Shown here in pieces: positions 41,479 through 51,800 of a stretch of DNA of 64,000 bases. A model generated the notes under the pieces. That model worked only from the letters and a program-made list of their open reading frames with translations. It made no database searches and was not told where the DNA came from. The position numbers and the translations under genes were made by a program. The stretch comes from Elusimicrobiales bacterium. GTDB lineage: Bacteria > Elusimicrobiota > Elusimicrobia > Elusimicrobiales > UBA9959. The stretch lies in the NCBI GenBank assembly GCA_028713125.1, contig JAQTOU010000004.1, forward strand, positions 124,001 to 188,000, in the 5' to 3' direction. Positions within the stretch are counted from its first letter, which is position 1. The number at the start of each line of letters is the position of its first letter.

Positions 41479-42773
41479 AGTCGGAAGAGGTTCTTTCCTT
41501 TCAGGCCTTTGGTGGCGTTCCTGGTGTCGAAGACAAGGCGGGATTTTTTAACTATCTCTGCGTAATCGATGCAGGAATGCGGGGTCACTATCATCACGCA
41601 GTCGTAAGACTTTATTTTTTTCAGCGCGTCTTTCTTCGAGCGGCGCGTCTCTCCTTCCAGGTCCGTCTCGGCGACATAGGGGTCGTAATAATCGGCTTTC
41701 GCCCCGGTTTTCTCCAGGAGAGTCAGCACGTCGCGGGCCGGGCTTTCGCGGGAATCGGAAATGTCCGGCTTATAGGACATGCCTATCATCAATATTTTGG
41801 ACCTGCTCAGGGCTTTGCCGCGGGTATTGAGGATCTCGCCCAGGCGCGTCACCACATGGTCGGGCATGGCGGAATTTATAGCGCCGGCCAGCTCGATAAA
41901 GCGCGGCTCGAAGTTGAGCGTCTTCATTTTCCAGCCCAAATAATGCGGGTCCAGCGGTATGCAGTGGCCGCCGATGCCGGGGCCGGGGTAGAAAGGCATG
42001 AAGCCGAAGGGCTTGGAGGCCGCGGCGTTGATGACTTCCCAGATGTCCAGGCCGAGCTTGTCGCACATCAGGGCCATCTCGTTGATCATCGCGATATTGA
42101 CGGCGCGGAAAGTGTTCTCGAGCAGCTTTACAAGTTCGGCCGCTTCGGTGCTTGAAACTTCCAGAACTTTGTCGATGACGGATGCGTAAAGCATACCGGC
42201 CAGGGCGGTGCAGTCCGCCGTAATGCCGCCCACCACTTTAGGGGTGTTCTTCACGCCGTATTTCTTATTGCCCGGGTCTACGCGCTCCGGGGAGAAGGCC
42301 AGGTAAAAATCTTTGCCGGCTTTAAGCCCGCCCTGCTCGAGCATGGGCTTTACCAGCTCTTTGGTGGTTCCGGGATAGGTGGTGCTCTCGAGTATTATGA
42401 TCTGGCCGCGGCGCATGAACTTGCGGGTCTCCTGCACGGAGGCCACTATATAGGAAACATCGGGGTCCTTGCTCTTGCGCAGCGGGGTGGGGACGCAGAT
42501 TATGACGGCGTCCATCTTCTTCAGGGCGGAAAAATCCAAGGTGCCCGTAAGCAGGCCCTTTTTGACCATCGCTTCCACTTCGTGGCCGGGGACGTCGGGA
42601 ATATAGGATTCGCCGTCTTTAAGATCGCGAACTTTCTGCGCGTCGACTTCAAAACCGGTTACGGCGAAGCCGCCCTTGGCGAATTCCATGGCCAGCGGCA
42701 GGCCAACATAGCCCATGCCCACTATGCCGATCTTCGCCTTTCTTTCTTTGATAAGTTTTTTGATCTTTTCCAT
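41475..42773 (-). CDS. UDP-sugar 6-dehydrogenase (UDP-N-acetylglucosamine/mannosamine or UDP-glucose type)
   Basis: 432 aa. The NAD-binding GIVGMGYVGLPLA (about 16-28) and catalytic Cys in GPGIGGHCIPLDP (about 259-271) are present; YKPDISDSRESPA marks the UDP-binding domain. The pattern is closest to the WbpA/TuaD-like nucleotide-sugar dehydrogenases that supply uronic acids for surface polysaccharides. A TATAAT (about 42812-42817 on the minus strand) precedes it. Downstream it is coupled to the histidine kinase. Confidence 0.9.
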   Translation of the reverse strand: MEKIKKLIKERKAKIGIVGMGYVGLPLAMEFAKGGFAVTGFEVDAQKVRDLKDGESYIPDVPGHEVEAMVKKGLLTGTLDFSALKKMDAVIICVPTPLRKSKDPDVSYIVASVQETRKFMRRGQIIILESTTYPGTTKELVKPMLEQGGLKAGKDFYLAFSPERVDPGNKKYGVKNTPKVVGGITADCTALAGMLYASVIDKVLEVSSTEAAELVKLLENTFRAVNIAMINEMALMCDKLGLDIWEVINAAASKPFGFMPFYPGPGIGGHCIPLDPHYLGWKMKTLNFEPRFIELAGAINSAMPDHVVTRLGEILNTRGKALSRSKILMIGMSYKPDISDSRESPARDVLTLLEKTGAKADYYDPYVAETDLEGETRRSKKDALKKIKSYDCVMIVTPHSCIDYAEIVKKSRLVFDTRNATKGLKGKNLFRL

Positions 42774-42919
42774 TTTTAATTATCCCTCTAAATCTAACTG
42801 AAATTATACTAAAAAGGCGGAGGAGCGGCGAAAGAGACTGGTTAGCCGGCCGGTTCCGTGTTTTGGCGGCCCGGATCCTCCTTTTCTAATGGGGCATATA
42901 AATAATATAATTACCGTCT

Positions 42920-43546
42920 ATGGAGTGGATTTTACAGCTTCCCGTATTGTTTTTCTCGGTCATTTTCCACGAATTCGCCCACGGCTATATGGCCTACCGG
43001 CGCGGGGACGATACCGCTTATCTTTCCGGCCGCCTCTCTTTCAACCCGCTGCCGCATATAGACCCGGTGGGGACAATACTGTTGCCGGCCGCCTGCGTTT
43101 TTATGGGATTCCCCGCCATAGGCTGGGCCAAGCCGGTGCCGGTAAATCCCTACAGGCTGCACAGCCCGCGCTCGGATATGGCCATGGTGGCTTTCAGCGG
43201 CCCGCTCTCCAATATCCTGCTTGCGCTGGCGGCCGCAATAGCGTTCAAGCTGACTTTCACTTTCGTCGGCGGGGAGCTGGCCGTCACGCTGCTCAAGACT
43301 TTGGGGTTCGCCGTGGTCATAAACCTGCTGCTCGCGGTCTTTAACCTTATCCCGGTGTTCCCGCTGGACGGCAGCCAGATAGCGCTGGGCCTGCTGAAAG
43401 GCCGGACCCTCGAAATTTACGAAAGGCATCTGCCTTACGGGGTTTATATAATAATAGGCCTGATGGTTACCGGCCTGCTCCCGCGCCTTATGCACCCGGT
43501 ACTCAACCTGGCGCTGCTTTTAATGACCCCGATAATGGGGGGCTGA
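42920..43546 (+). CDS. Site-2 protease family membrane metallopeptidase
   Basis: 208 aa with five or six membrane helices. The zinc motif HEFAH (about 17-21) and the second motif NLIPVFPLDGSQ (about 139-150, with the third ligand Asp) are those of M50 peptidases of the small YwhC type. The natural substrate is unknown. TATAAT (42906-42911) lies 8 nt before the ATG and no Shine-Dalgarno is visible, so the message may be leaderless. trpS follows after 5 bp. Confidence 0.92.
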   Translation: MEWILQLPVLFFSVIFHEFAHGYMAYRRGDDTAYLSGRLSFNPLPHIDPVGTILLPAACVFMGFPAIGWAKPVPVNPYRLHSPRSDMAMVAFSGPLSNILLALAAAIAFKLTFTFVGGELAVTLLKTLGFAVVINLLLAVFNLIPVFPLDGSQIALGLLKGRTLEIYERHLPYGVYIIIGLMVTGLLPRLMHPVLNLALLLMTPIMGG

Positions 43547-43551
43547 CTTTT

Positions 43552-44643
43552 ATGGAAAACAATAAGAAACCAGTGGTAGTTTCCGGTATAAGGCCAACCG
43601 GGCGGCTGCACCTCGGTAATTACTGGGGCACCCTCAGGAACTGGCTGGAACTGCAGGAAAAGTACGAATGCTATTTTTTCATCGCCGACTGGCACGCCCT
43701 CACCACCGGCACCGACAAGAGCGAGACCATCGCCGAGAATACCCGGGAGATGGTTCTTGACTGGATGGCCCTGGGCCTCGATCCGGCCAAATGCGTTTTT
43801 TTTCGGCAGTCTGACGTCAAGGCGCACGCGGAGCTGGCGCTGCTGCTCGGCATGGTGACGCCCATCAGCTGGCTGCTCCGGAACCCCACTTTCAAGGAAC
43901 AGCTGCAGGAGCTGCACAAACAGAAGTACAAAGGCCAGGAAGACAAGACGAAGAAGGCCGAGGGCGTGACGAAACAGTTCGCCGAGGCCCACGGCCACGA
44001 CTCCGAAGAGCTTGCGCTGCAGTCCGACATGGCGGTGCTCGGTTTCCTCGGCTACCCTGTGCTGCAGGCCGCCGACGTGCTGCTCTATGACGCGAAGCTG
44101 GTTCCTATAGGCAAAGACCAGCTCCCGCATTTGGAGATCTCGCGCGATATCGCCCGCCGCTTCAACCACGCTTTCGGGACGGATATCCTCTGCGAGCCCG
44201 AGCCGCTGTTCACGAGCTCACCGTTGGTTCCGGGCATCGACGGCCGGAAAATGTCCAAGTCCTACGGCAATACCATAGCGCTGGGCGAGGAAGCGAAGAG
44301 CCTGGAAGCGAAGATAAAGAAGATGTACACGGATCCGCTCAAGATAAAGGTGGACGACAAGGGCCATCCCGAGGGCTGCGTGGTCTGCGCTTTCCACAAA
44401 CTTTACAACCCGGATTGGAAGACGCAGGAAACCGCGTGCCGGGAAGGCAAGACCGGCTGCGGCGCCTGCAAGAAGCAGCTTATAGAACTGATGGAGAAGG
44501 AAGTCGGTGCTTTCAGGGCGCGGCGCGCCGCGCTGGCCGCCTCCCTGAAGGCGGAGGACGTGCTGGCGGAGGGCGCCGGCAGGGCCGCCGCCGTAGCGGG
44601 CCTGAAAGTGAAAGCCGCTTCCAAAGCCGCGGGGTTGATATAA
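43552..44643 (+). CDS. trpS: Tryptophan-tRNA ligase with Fe-S type Cys motif
   Basis: 363 aa class I synthetase. The HIGH motif is TGRLHLGN (about 16-23) and the KMSKS loop is intact (about 227-231). Near residues 272-305 is a Cys set ending C-x6-C-x2-C (CREGKTGCGAC), preceded by a CVVC; Thermotoga TrpRS has a C-x22-C-x6-C-x2-C set that binds a 4Fe-4S cluster near the anticodon, so a cluster is likely here. It charges tRNA-Trp. scpA starts 1 bp after the stop. Confidence 0.96.
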   Translation: MENNKKPVVVSGIRPTGRLHLGNYWGTLRNWLELQEKYECYFFIADWHALTTGTDKSETIAENTREMVLDWMALGLDPAKCVFFRQSDVKAHAELALLLGMVTPISWLLRNPTFKEQLQELHKQKYKGQEDKTKKAEGVTKQFAEAHGHDSEELALQSDMAVLGFLGYPVLQAADVLLYDAKLVPIGKDQLPHLEISRDIARRFNHAFGTDILCEPEPLFTSSPLVPGIDGRKMSKSYGNTIALGEEAKSLEAKIKKMYTDPLKIKVDDKGHPEGCVVCAFHKLYNPDWKTQETACREGKTGCGACKKQLIELMEKEVGAFRARRAALAASLKAEDVLAEGAGRAAAVAGLKVKAASKAAGLI

Positions 44644-44644
44644 A

Positions 44645-45469
44645 ATGAACGCTATAGACATACATCTGGAAAATTTCGAGGGGCCCCTCGACCTGCTGAT
44701 GCACCTTATCAAGAAGAACAATCTTGATATTTACGATATCCCGATAGCGCAGATAACCACCGAGTACCTCTCCTACCTCGACGTGATGAAGAGCCTGAAC
44801 CTGGACGTCGCGGGCGAATTCCTGGTGATGGCCGCCACGCTGATGCAGGTGAAGGCCAAGATGCTGCTGCCGGCGCCGGAGGTGCTCGACGGCGAGAACG
44901 GCCCCGACCCGCGCGGCGTGCTGGTGTCAATGCTGGAGGAATACCAGCGCTATAAGGAAGCTTCCAAAGAGATGAACGGCCGGTTCGCGAAGTTCAAGGA
45001 CGCCTTCTACCGCGGCTCGCCCGTTTTCTCCAACGAGGACAAGTACCTCGACCTGGATTTCTCCGCGCTGATGGACGCGGTCAAGCGCGCTTTCGAGCGG
45101 ACCGAGCCCAGCCGCGGGGTCGACGCCGACCAGTTCCCCATAGAGTCGCGCGTAGCGAAGATAGAGAAACTGCTGGAGGGCCGCGAGTGGCTGCTGCTCG
45201 ACGAGGTGTTCGCCTCCGAGACCAAGCGGCTCGGCGTGATAACCTGCTTTATGGCCCTGCTCGAGCTGGTCAAGCAGAGGAAGATCATGGTCTCGCAGGA
45301 CGACGCCTATACCGAGGTGCGCATTTATCCCGCCCCCGCCCCCGCGGCAGTTCCCGAGGCGGCTGCCGCCGCCGTGGAACCCCCTCCCGCGGAAGTTCCG
45401 CCCGCCCCGGCCGACGTTCCCGCGGACGCCCCCGCCGCCGCGGACGGGAACTCCGGAGAAACTGTTTAG
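44645..45469 (+). CDS. scpA: Segregation and condensation protein A
   Basis: 274 aa. The kleisin N-terminus IHLENFEGPLDLLMHLIKKNNLDIYDI (shown in part: FEGPLDLLMHLIKK) and the winged-helix C-domain (about 160-225, FEVTR-like region AFERTEPSR to VKQRKI) match ScpA. The last 50 residues are a Pro/Ala-rich tail not found in most relatives. ScpA links SMC heads with ScpB and organises the chromosome. scpB follows after 39 bp. Confidence 0.96.
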   Translation: MNAIDIHLENFEGPLDLLMHLIKKNNLDIYDIPIAQITTEYLSYLDVMKSLNLDVAGEFLVMAATLMQVKAKMLLPAPEVLDGENGPDPRGVLVSMLEEYQRYKEASKEMNGRFAKFKDAFYRGSPVFSNEDKYLDLDFSALMDAVKRAFERTEPSRGVDADQFPIESRVAKIEKLLEGREWLLLDEVFASETKRLGVITCFMALLELVKQRKIMVSQDDAYTEVRIYPAPAPAAVPEAAAAAVEPPPAEVPPAPADVPADAPAAADGNSGETV

Positions 45470-45508
45470 AAGAGCCGGTCGCTAATTATTGTTTTTAAAG
45501 AGGTACCT

Positions 45509-46303
45509 ATGGAAGACGCCGAACTTAAAAAAGTGCTTGAAACCCTGCTGTTCATTACCGACGCCCCGCTGCCGGTAAGCCGCATAGCCCAGCTTTGCGA
45601 GATAAAGAACAAGGAGCGCATAGAAAGCGTCCTCGTCGAACTCCGCAAGAGCTACGACGACGAGGGCCGCACTTTCCAGATCATGCAGGTGGCCGGCGGC
45701 TGGCAGCTGGCCACGCGCCCGGAATACGGCCTGTGGGTCCGCAAGCTGTTCCAGAACAAGATGACGGTGCGCCTGACACAGGCCGCGCTGGAGACCCTCT
45801 GCATAATCGCCTACAAGCAGCCGCTCACCCGCGCCGAGATAGAAGCGATACGCGGCGTGGAAGTTATAGGCCCGCTGGAAACCCTGACTCAGCGCAGGCT
45901 CATTACGGTCGTCGGCCGCCGCGAGAGCATCGGCCGCCCCATCCTTTACGGGACCACCAGCGAGTTCCTGCGCCAGTTCGGGCTCAACTCCCTGGACGAT
46001 ATGCCCAAGCTTGAAAGTTTCAACATCGAGAACATGGCTGACGCGGCCCAGGCTACGGCTATAGAACTTATAGAACAGGAATCGATCCCCGAGCCGGAGC
46101 CGGTAGCCGAAGGCGCCCCTCCCGCCGATCCCGCGCAGGGAGATGACTATGCCGGCGAAGGCGCCGCGCAGGAAGCGGTCGAAACCGCTCCCGAAGCCGG
46201 CGAGCCAGCGGCTGAACAGCCCGCCCCGGCCGAGGAGGAACCTGCCGTGGAAACGGCGGTTCCCGGGCAGCCGGCCGACGAGTCCGGCGAGAAGCCCGAG
46301 TAG
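45509..46303 (+). CDS. scpB: Segregation and condensation protein B
   Basis: 264 aa. Two winged helices (about 8-75 and 88-170) include LKKVLETLLFITDAPLP and RLTQAALETLCIIAYKQPLTRAEIEAIRGV-type stretches (split by a turn). An acidic Pro/Glu/Ala-rich tail (about 190-264) resembles the tail of the adjacent ScpA. It is the partner of ScpA in the SMC complex. AAAGAGGT precedes ATG. Confidence 0.96.
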   Translation: MEDAELKKVLETLLFITDAPLPVSRIAQLCEIKNKERIESVLVELRKSYDDEGRTFQIMQVAGGWQLATRPEYGLWVRKLFQNKMTVRLTQAALETLCIIAYKQPLTRAEIEAIRGVEVIGPLETLTQRRLITVVGRRESIGRPILYGTTSEFLRQFGLNSLDDMPKLESFNIENMADAAQATAIELIEQESIPEPEPVAEGAPPADPAQGDDYAGEGAAQEAVETAPEAGEPAAEQPAPAEEEPAVETAVPGQPADESGEKPE

Positions 46304-46340
46304 AGTTTTTGAGGCTGTTTTTTATCTCTGAACATCACTA

Positions 46341-47327
46341 ATGCCTGAAATTAGAAAAGATCCGGTTTTCGGCCGCTGGGTAATAATGGCCTCGGAGCGC
46401 GGCCTGCGCCCCAACGAGTTCCTTGCCGCCGGCGAAGAGGCCGGCTACGCCTGCCCTTTCTGCGCCGGCAACGAGAGCCTCACCCCTCCGACCCTTTACT
46501 CCCTGCCCGGCAAGGACGGCTGGCGTCTGCGCGTGGTCAGCAATAAGTACCCGGCGCTGGTTCCCGGCGGTTCCCCGGCCGGCCGCAGCGAGGGGATCTA
46601 TACCAGCATGGACGCCCTGGGCGTTCACGAGGTGGTCATCGAAACCCCGGAACACGGCCGCCCGCTGGAGGAACTCCCCGCCGAAGCGGTGTCGGACGTG
46701 CTGAAAACTTTCATGCTGCGGGTTAAAGAGATAAAAAAAGACCCGCGCATAAAGCATGTGCTGATCTTCAAGAACCACGGGCGCAATGCCGGCGCCAGTC
46801 TGCTGCACCCGCATTCGCAGATAATAGCCATGCCCATGGCCCCGCTGCGGGTGACCCAGGAGCTGGACGGTGCGGCGGCTTATCATAAAGAGCGCGGAAC
46901 CTGCGTATACTGCGACATGACGGCGGCGGAGCTCTCTTTTAAAAAGCGCGTAGTGGCCGAAAATTCCTCATTCCTCGCCGTGACCCCTTACGCGAGCTGC
47001 TTCTCTTTCGAGATCCTGATACTTCCGAAAAAACATTTGAGCCATTTTGAGGACATGCCGGAGGCCATGGCGCCGGCGCTGGCGGAAGTGCTCAAGACCG
47101 CGATAGACAAACTTGCCGCTTCCCTGCCGGACCTGTCCTACAATCTTATCGTGCACACTATGCCCGTTCAGGAGCCGGAGGCGACGCATTACCACTGGCA
47201 CATAGAGATAACGCCCAAGCTCACGCGCGTGGCCGGCTTCGAGTGGGGTACAGGTTTTTATATCAATACGGTCTCCCCGGAAGAGGCCGCCAGGATTTTA
47301 AATTCAGGGAAGAAGTACAAGATCTAG
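46341..47327 (+). CDS. galT: Galactose-1-phosphate uridylyltransferase
   Basis: 328 aa. The Zn site Cys pair CPFC (about 39-42) and the active-site LLHPHSQI (about 155-162, catalytic His of HPH) are present. It exchanges UMP between UDP-glucose and galactose-1-phosphate. glgA starts 9 bp later, so the pair links UDP-sugar and glycogen metabolism. No Shine-Dalgarno is seen before the start. Relatives with ADP-sulfurylase-like or ADP-glucose activity exist, so substrate identity is not certain. Confidence 0.9.
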   Translation: MPEIRKDPVFGRWVIMASERGLRPNEFLAAGEEAGYACPFCAGNESLTPPTLYSLPGKDGWRLRVVSNKYPALVPGGSPAGRSEGIYTSMDALGVHEVVIETPEHGRPLEELPAEAVSDVLKTFMLRVKEIKKDPRIKHVLIFKNHGRNAGASLLHPHSQIIAMPMAPLRVTQELDGAAAYHKERGTCVYCDMTAAELSFKKRVVAENSSFLAVTPYASCFSFEILILPKKHLSHFEDMPEAMAPALAEVLKTAIDKLAASLPDLSYNLIVHTMPVQEPEATHYHWHIEITPKLTRVAGFEWGTGFYINTVSPEEAARILNSGKKYKI

Positions 47328-47336
47328 AGGAGAACC

Positions 47337-48794
47337 ATGAAGATCCTTATTGCCGCGAGCGAAGCTTTCCCGTTCTGCAAGACAGGCGGCCTGGCCGACG
47401 TGACCGGGGCCCTGTCGCAGGTGTTTTCCAGGGCCGAAGGCTCGGAGGTCGTGCTCTTCCTGCCGCGCTACCGCAACGTGGGCGGCGGGGCTTTTTCGCT
47501 CAAGGCCGCCGGCGGCAGCTTCCTGATCCCGGTGGGCAACCGGGTGGAGACCGCCACCATGAGCCGCGTGCAGTGGGGCAAGGTGGCCGTCTATTTCATA
47601 GAGAACCCTAAATATTTCGACCGTCCCGGCATGTACCGCACCGCTGGCGGCGACTTCGAGGATAACGACGAGCGGTTCCTCTTTTTCTCGCGCGCCGTGC
47701 TGGAGGGCGCCAAGTTCATCGGCTTCAAGCCCGACATCATACACTGCCACGACTGGCAGACAGGACTGGTGCCCGCCTACCTGCGCACCCTTTACCGCAT
47801 AGACTCTTTTTACGCCAAGACCGCCTCGGTCTTCACTATCCATAATATCGCCTACCAGGGGATGTTCCCGAAGGAAACCCTGCTTAAGGCCGGCTTCTCC
47901 TGGCAGGATTTCACCCCGGAGCGCCTGGAGTATTACGGCGGGATAAATTACATGAAAGCCGCCCTGTCCTTCGCCGACCTGGTCACTACCGTCAGCCCCA
48001 CCTACGCCAGCGAGATCCAGTACCGCCCGGAATTCGGGCACGGGATGGAGGGGGTCCTCAAGCACCGCACCTCCGACCTGTTCGGCATCCTGAACGGGAT
48101 AGACGAGGAGATCTGGGACCCGGCCACCGATACTTTCCTGGAGCGCGGCTACGAGCTGAAGAGCTTCCAGCGCGGCAAGGCGGCGGCCAAGAAGGCGCTG
48201 CAGAAAGAGCTCGGCCTGGAGGAGAACAAGGATGTTATTCTGGCCGGCGTGGTGAGCCGCCTGGACCACCAGAAGGGCCTTGATCTCCTGCTGAAGATAG
48301 CGCCGGAGTTCCTGGACAAGATGCAGTTCGTGGTCCTGGGCTCGGGCGATCCCGGGCTGACCGACGCCTTCGGGGCGCTGGCGGCGCAGAACCCGAAGAG
48401 CGTGGCCTTCAGGTCCACTTTCGACGAGGCCCTCGCGCACCGCATCTACGGCGGCTCTGATATTTTCATCATGCCGTCCCGCTTCGAGCCTTGCGGCCTC
48501 AGCCAGATGATAGCTATGCGCTACGGCTCCCTGCCCGTGGTGACGCGCACGGGCGGGCTCAAGGACACGGTGTTCTATAACGGCGAGCCGAAGGACTCCA
48601 ACGGCTTCGCAATAGACAACCCGGACGAGGGGCAGCTCCACTCGGTGCTTGGGCATATAATCTCGCTTTACGGCTGGCGCGAGAACTGGAACCTGATGGT
48701 GAAGAACGCGATGCGCGGCGACTACGCCTGGGGCAAGTCCGCCGAAGCCTACCTGAAGCTCTTCAGCATAGCCGCCCAGCGAAGACAGCTGTAA
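47337..48794 (+). CDS. glgA: Glycogen synthase
   Basis: 485 aa GT5 enzyme. KTGGLADV (about 15-22) binds ADP-glucose, and the C-domain has GGSDIFIMPSRFEPCGLSQ (about 375-393) and RTGGLKDTV. It extends alpha-1,4-glucan from ADP-glucose in the cytoplasm. GAGGAGA lies before ATG. A strong terminator follows. Confidence 0.96.
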   Translation: MKILIAASEAFPFCKTGGLADVTGALSQVFSRAEGSEVVLFLPRYRNVGGGAFSLKAAGGSFLIPVGNRVETATMSRVQWGKVAVYFIENPKYFDRPGMYRTAGGDFEDNDERFLFFSRAVLEGAKFIGFKPDIIHCHDWQTGLVPAYLRTLYRIDSFYAKTASVFTIHNIAYQGMFPKETLLKAGFSWQDFTPERLEYYGGINYMKAALSFADLVTTVSPTYASEIQYRPEFGHGMEGVLKHRTSDLFGILNGIDEEIWDPATDTFLERGYELKSFQRGKAAAKKALQKELGLEENKDVILAGVVSRLDHQKGLDLLLKIAPEFLDKMQFVVLGSGDPGLTDAFGALAAQNPKSVAFRSTFDEALAHRIYGGSDIFIMPSRFEPCGLSQMIAMRYGSLPVVTRTGGLKDTVFYNGEPKDSNGFAIDNPDEGQLHSVLGHIISLYGWRENWNLMVKNAMRGDYAWGKSAEAYLKLFSIAAQRRQL

Positions 48795-48810
48795 GTCTGC
48801 GGCCGGGAAA

Positions 48811-48842
48811 TAAAAAAGGGAAGCGAAAGCTTCCCTTTTTTT
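48811..48842. terminator. Bidirectional intrinsic terminator
   Basis: AAGGGAAGC (48816-48824), loop GAAA, GCTTCCCTT (48829-48837), with flanking A-run and T-run, between converging glgA and the RND gene. Confidence 0.93.
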
Positions 48843-48858
48843 ATTGCTGGGTGTGTGT

Positions 48859-51800
48859 TCAGGCCGCCGGTTTGGGGTCTTCCTTCATATATTTCTTCCT
48901 GAACCAGAGCTCCAGGTCGTCGAAGAGGGAGTATGTGACCGGGGTCATCAGCAGGGTTATCAGGAGGGACAGGGTCTGGCCGCCTATGATGACTATGGCC
49001 ATCGCGCGGCGCGTGCCCGAGCCGGCGCCGGTGCCCAGCGCCGTCGGTATCATGCCGGCGATCAGGGTCAGCGTGGTCATCAGGATGGGGCGCAGCCGGG
49101 TCTTGTTGGCCTCTATCATCGCCTGGTGGCGCGGCATGCCCTTGGCCCTCAGGGTATTTGTATAGTCCACCTGCAGGATGGAGTTCTTCTTCACGATGCC
49201 GAACAGCATGAAGATGCCCATGATGGAGAACAGCGTCAGGGCCTGGCCGGAGATGAACAGAGAGATGATAGCGAAAGGGATGGTCAGCGGCAGCACTATC
49301 ATGATCGAGACCGGGTGCACGAAGCTCTCGAACTGGCTGGCGAGCACGATATAGATGAAGATGAAAGCCATAAGGAAGGCGATGACGAAGCCTTTCAGCA
49401 TGCTGCCGAGCTCCTTGGCTTTGCCGGTCACGCCGCCGGTGTATTCGGGCGGGACGTTCAGGTCCTTGAAGGCTTTGTCCGCTTCCTTTATAAGCGTGCC
49501 AAGCGGTATCCCATCCATATTCGCAAGCACTTTCACGTTGCGCTGCCGGTTGAAGCGCTCGATCTGGGTCGGGCCCACGCCCTCCACCACTTTCGCGATA
49601 TTGTCCAGGCGCGTGACGCGGTTGACGCCTGCGGGGATCATCAGGGCCTCTATGGCCTCCTTCCTGTCGCGGAAGACGTCCTCGGCGCGCAGGCGCACCT
49701 GGTACAGCTCGTCGCCGTCCTTGAACTTGGTGATATCCTCCTCGCCGCCCACCATGGTGCGCAGGGAAGTGGCGATATCCTCCACCTTCACGCCCTGGTC
49801 GTGGGCGCGCTTGCGGTCGATCTCGACGCGGTATTCCGGCTTGGCGTAGGAGAAGCTGGTGTCCACGTCCACCGCGCCCTTCACCTTGCGCAGCCGGTCG
49901 GCCACGGCCATGGAATACTCGTTGAGCTTGTTAAGGTCGGGGCCGGAGATATTGTACTGCAGCTCCGCCTCGCCGCCGCCGAAGCCGCCGACGGCCGCCA
50001 CCGAGACGCGCAGGCCCTTGTATTTGCTCATCATCTCGCGCGAGGCCAGGACCAGCCTGGAGATCGGCAAAGAGCGGTCTTTTATGTCGACCGCCTCCAC
50101 CAGGACATAACCTTCGTTGGGCGCCGAGGAGCCGCTGTGGCTGCCCGTGCCGGTGCCGATGGATGACAGCGTGTTTATCACGTACGGGATCTGCTTGGTC
50201 TCCGTTTCCACCTGCGCGAAGATCTGCTTCATCATCGAAAGGCTGGTGCCCTCGGGCGCGGTAATGATGATCTGGTATTGGCCTGTGTCGTCGGAGGGCA
50301 GGAAGTCCTTGCCCAGGAACATGGCCAGCGGCACCATGGAGATCATGATGACCACCGCGAAGGCGATCATGCGCTTGCGGCGGGCGAGCGACCATTCCAG
50401 CATCTGGATGTAGTATTTGGCCAGGAACTCGTTTATCCTGTCGGTGCGCTTCTGCATGTCGGTCTTGCCCTTCGGGTTGACCTTGAGGAAGATCGAGCAG
50501 AGCATGGGCGTAAGGGTCAGGGCCACGAAGGTGCTGATGGCCACGGCGTAGGCTATGGTGAGGCCGTAGCTCTTGATGAAGCGGCCTACTATGCCGCCCA
50601 TGTAGGCCAGCGGGACGAAGATGACCAGGAGCGCCGTGGACATGGCCAGCACGGCGAAAGCTATTTCGCGCGAGCCTTCCAGCGAGGCCCTCAGCGGGTC
50701 CATCTTATGCTCTTCCATGTGCCGGTAGATATTCTCCAGCATGACTATGGCGTCGTCGATGACTATGCCGACGGCGATGGTCAGGCCCAGAAGCGTCATG
50801 TTGTTGAGCGTGAAGCCCGAGAGGTCCATGAAGATCAGCGTGCCGATAAGCGAGGTGGGAATGGCCAGCGAGGAGATGATGGTGGAGCGGAAGTCGCCGA
50901 GGAAAAGCAGCACCATCAGCGCGGCCAGGATAGCGCCGAGCACGAGGTGCTCTTTAACGGTGTCGACCGAGGCCTGTATGAAGATGGACTGGTCGCCGAT
51001 TATCTTGGTCTCCACTCCGGGCGGCAGGGTTTTCTTAAGCTCCGCCAGGCGCGCTTTTATGTTCTTGACCACGGCCACGGTATTGGTTCCGGACTGCTTT
51101 TTCACCACCAGCGTTACGGACGGGGCGCCGTTGTAAGAGGAGGAGGTCGTCATGCGGGCCCCGGTGTCCTCGACGCTGCCGATGTCGGAGACGCGCACCT
51201 GCGCGCCGTTTATGGTGGTGATGACGATATCGTTGAAATCCTTTACGTTCTGGATGCGCCCCATGGTGCGCAGCACGAATTCCTTGTTCTTCTGCTCCAC
51301 TTTGCCGCCGGGGATCTCGATATTCTGCTGGATGATGGCGTCCTTGACCTGCTTTATCGACAGGTTCAGGGCTGAAAGCTTCAGCGGGTTGACCACCAGG
51401 TGTATCTCGCGCTCGCGGCCGCCGACTATATCCACGGCGCCGACGCCGTTCACGGTCTCGATGTTCTCCTTGATCTTTTTCTTGGCCAGCTGGGTGAGGT
51501 CTATCAGGTCCCTGTTCCCGTAGATAACTACGTTAAGGACGGGGGTGGCGCCCATGTCGAACTTCGCTATCATAGGCGCGTCGGTGCCCTGCGGCAGCTG
51601 GCGCTGCGCCGAGTTGACCTTGTCGCGCACTTCCTGGGCGGCCACGTCGCCGTTCTTTTCCAGGATGAACTTTATCATCACTATGGAGAGGCCTTCGTAA
51701 CTGGTGGAGGTGATGTCCTCGATGCCGGAGATGGTGTTCACGGCTTCTTCGATAGGTTTTGTGATCGAGGATTCCACTTCTTCCGGGCCGGCGCCGCGCA

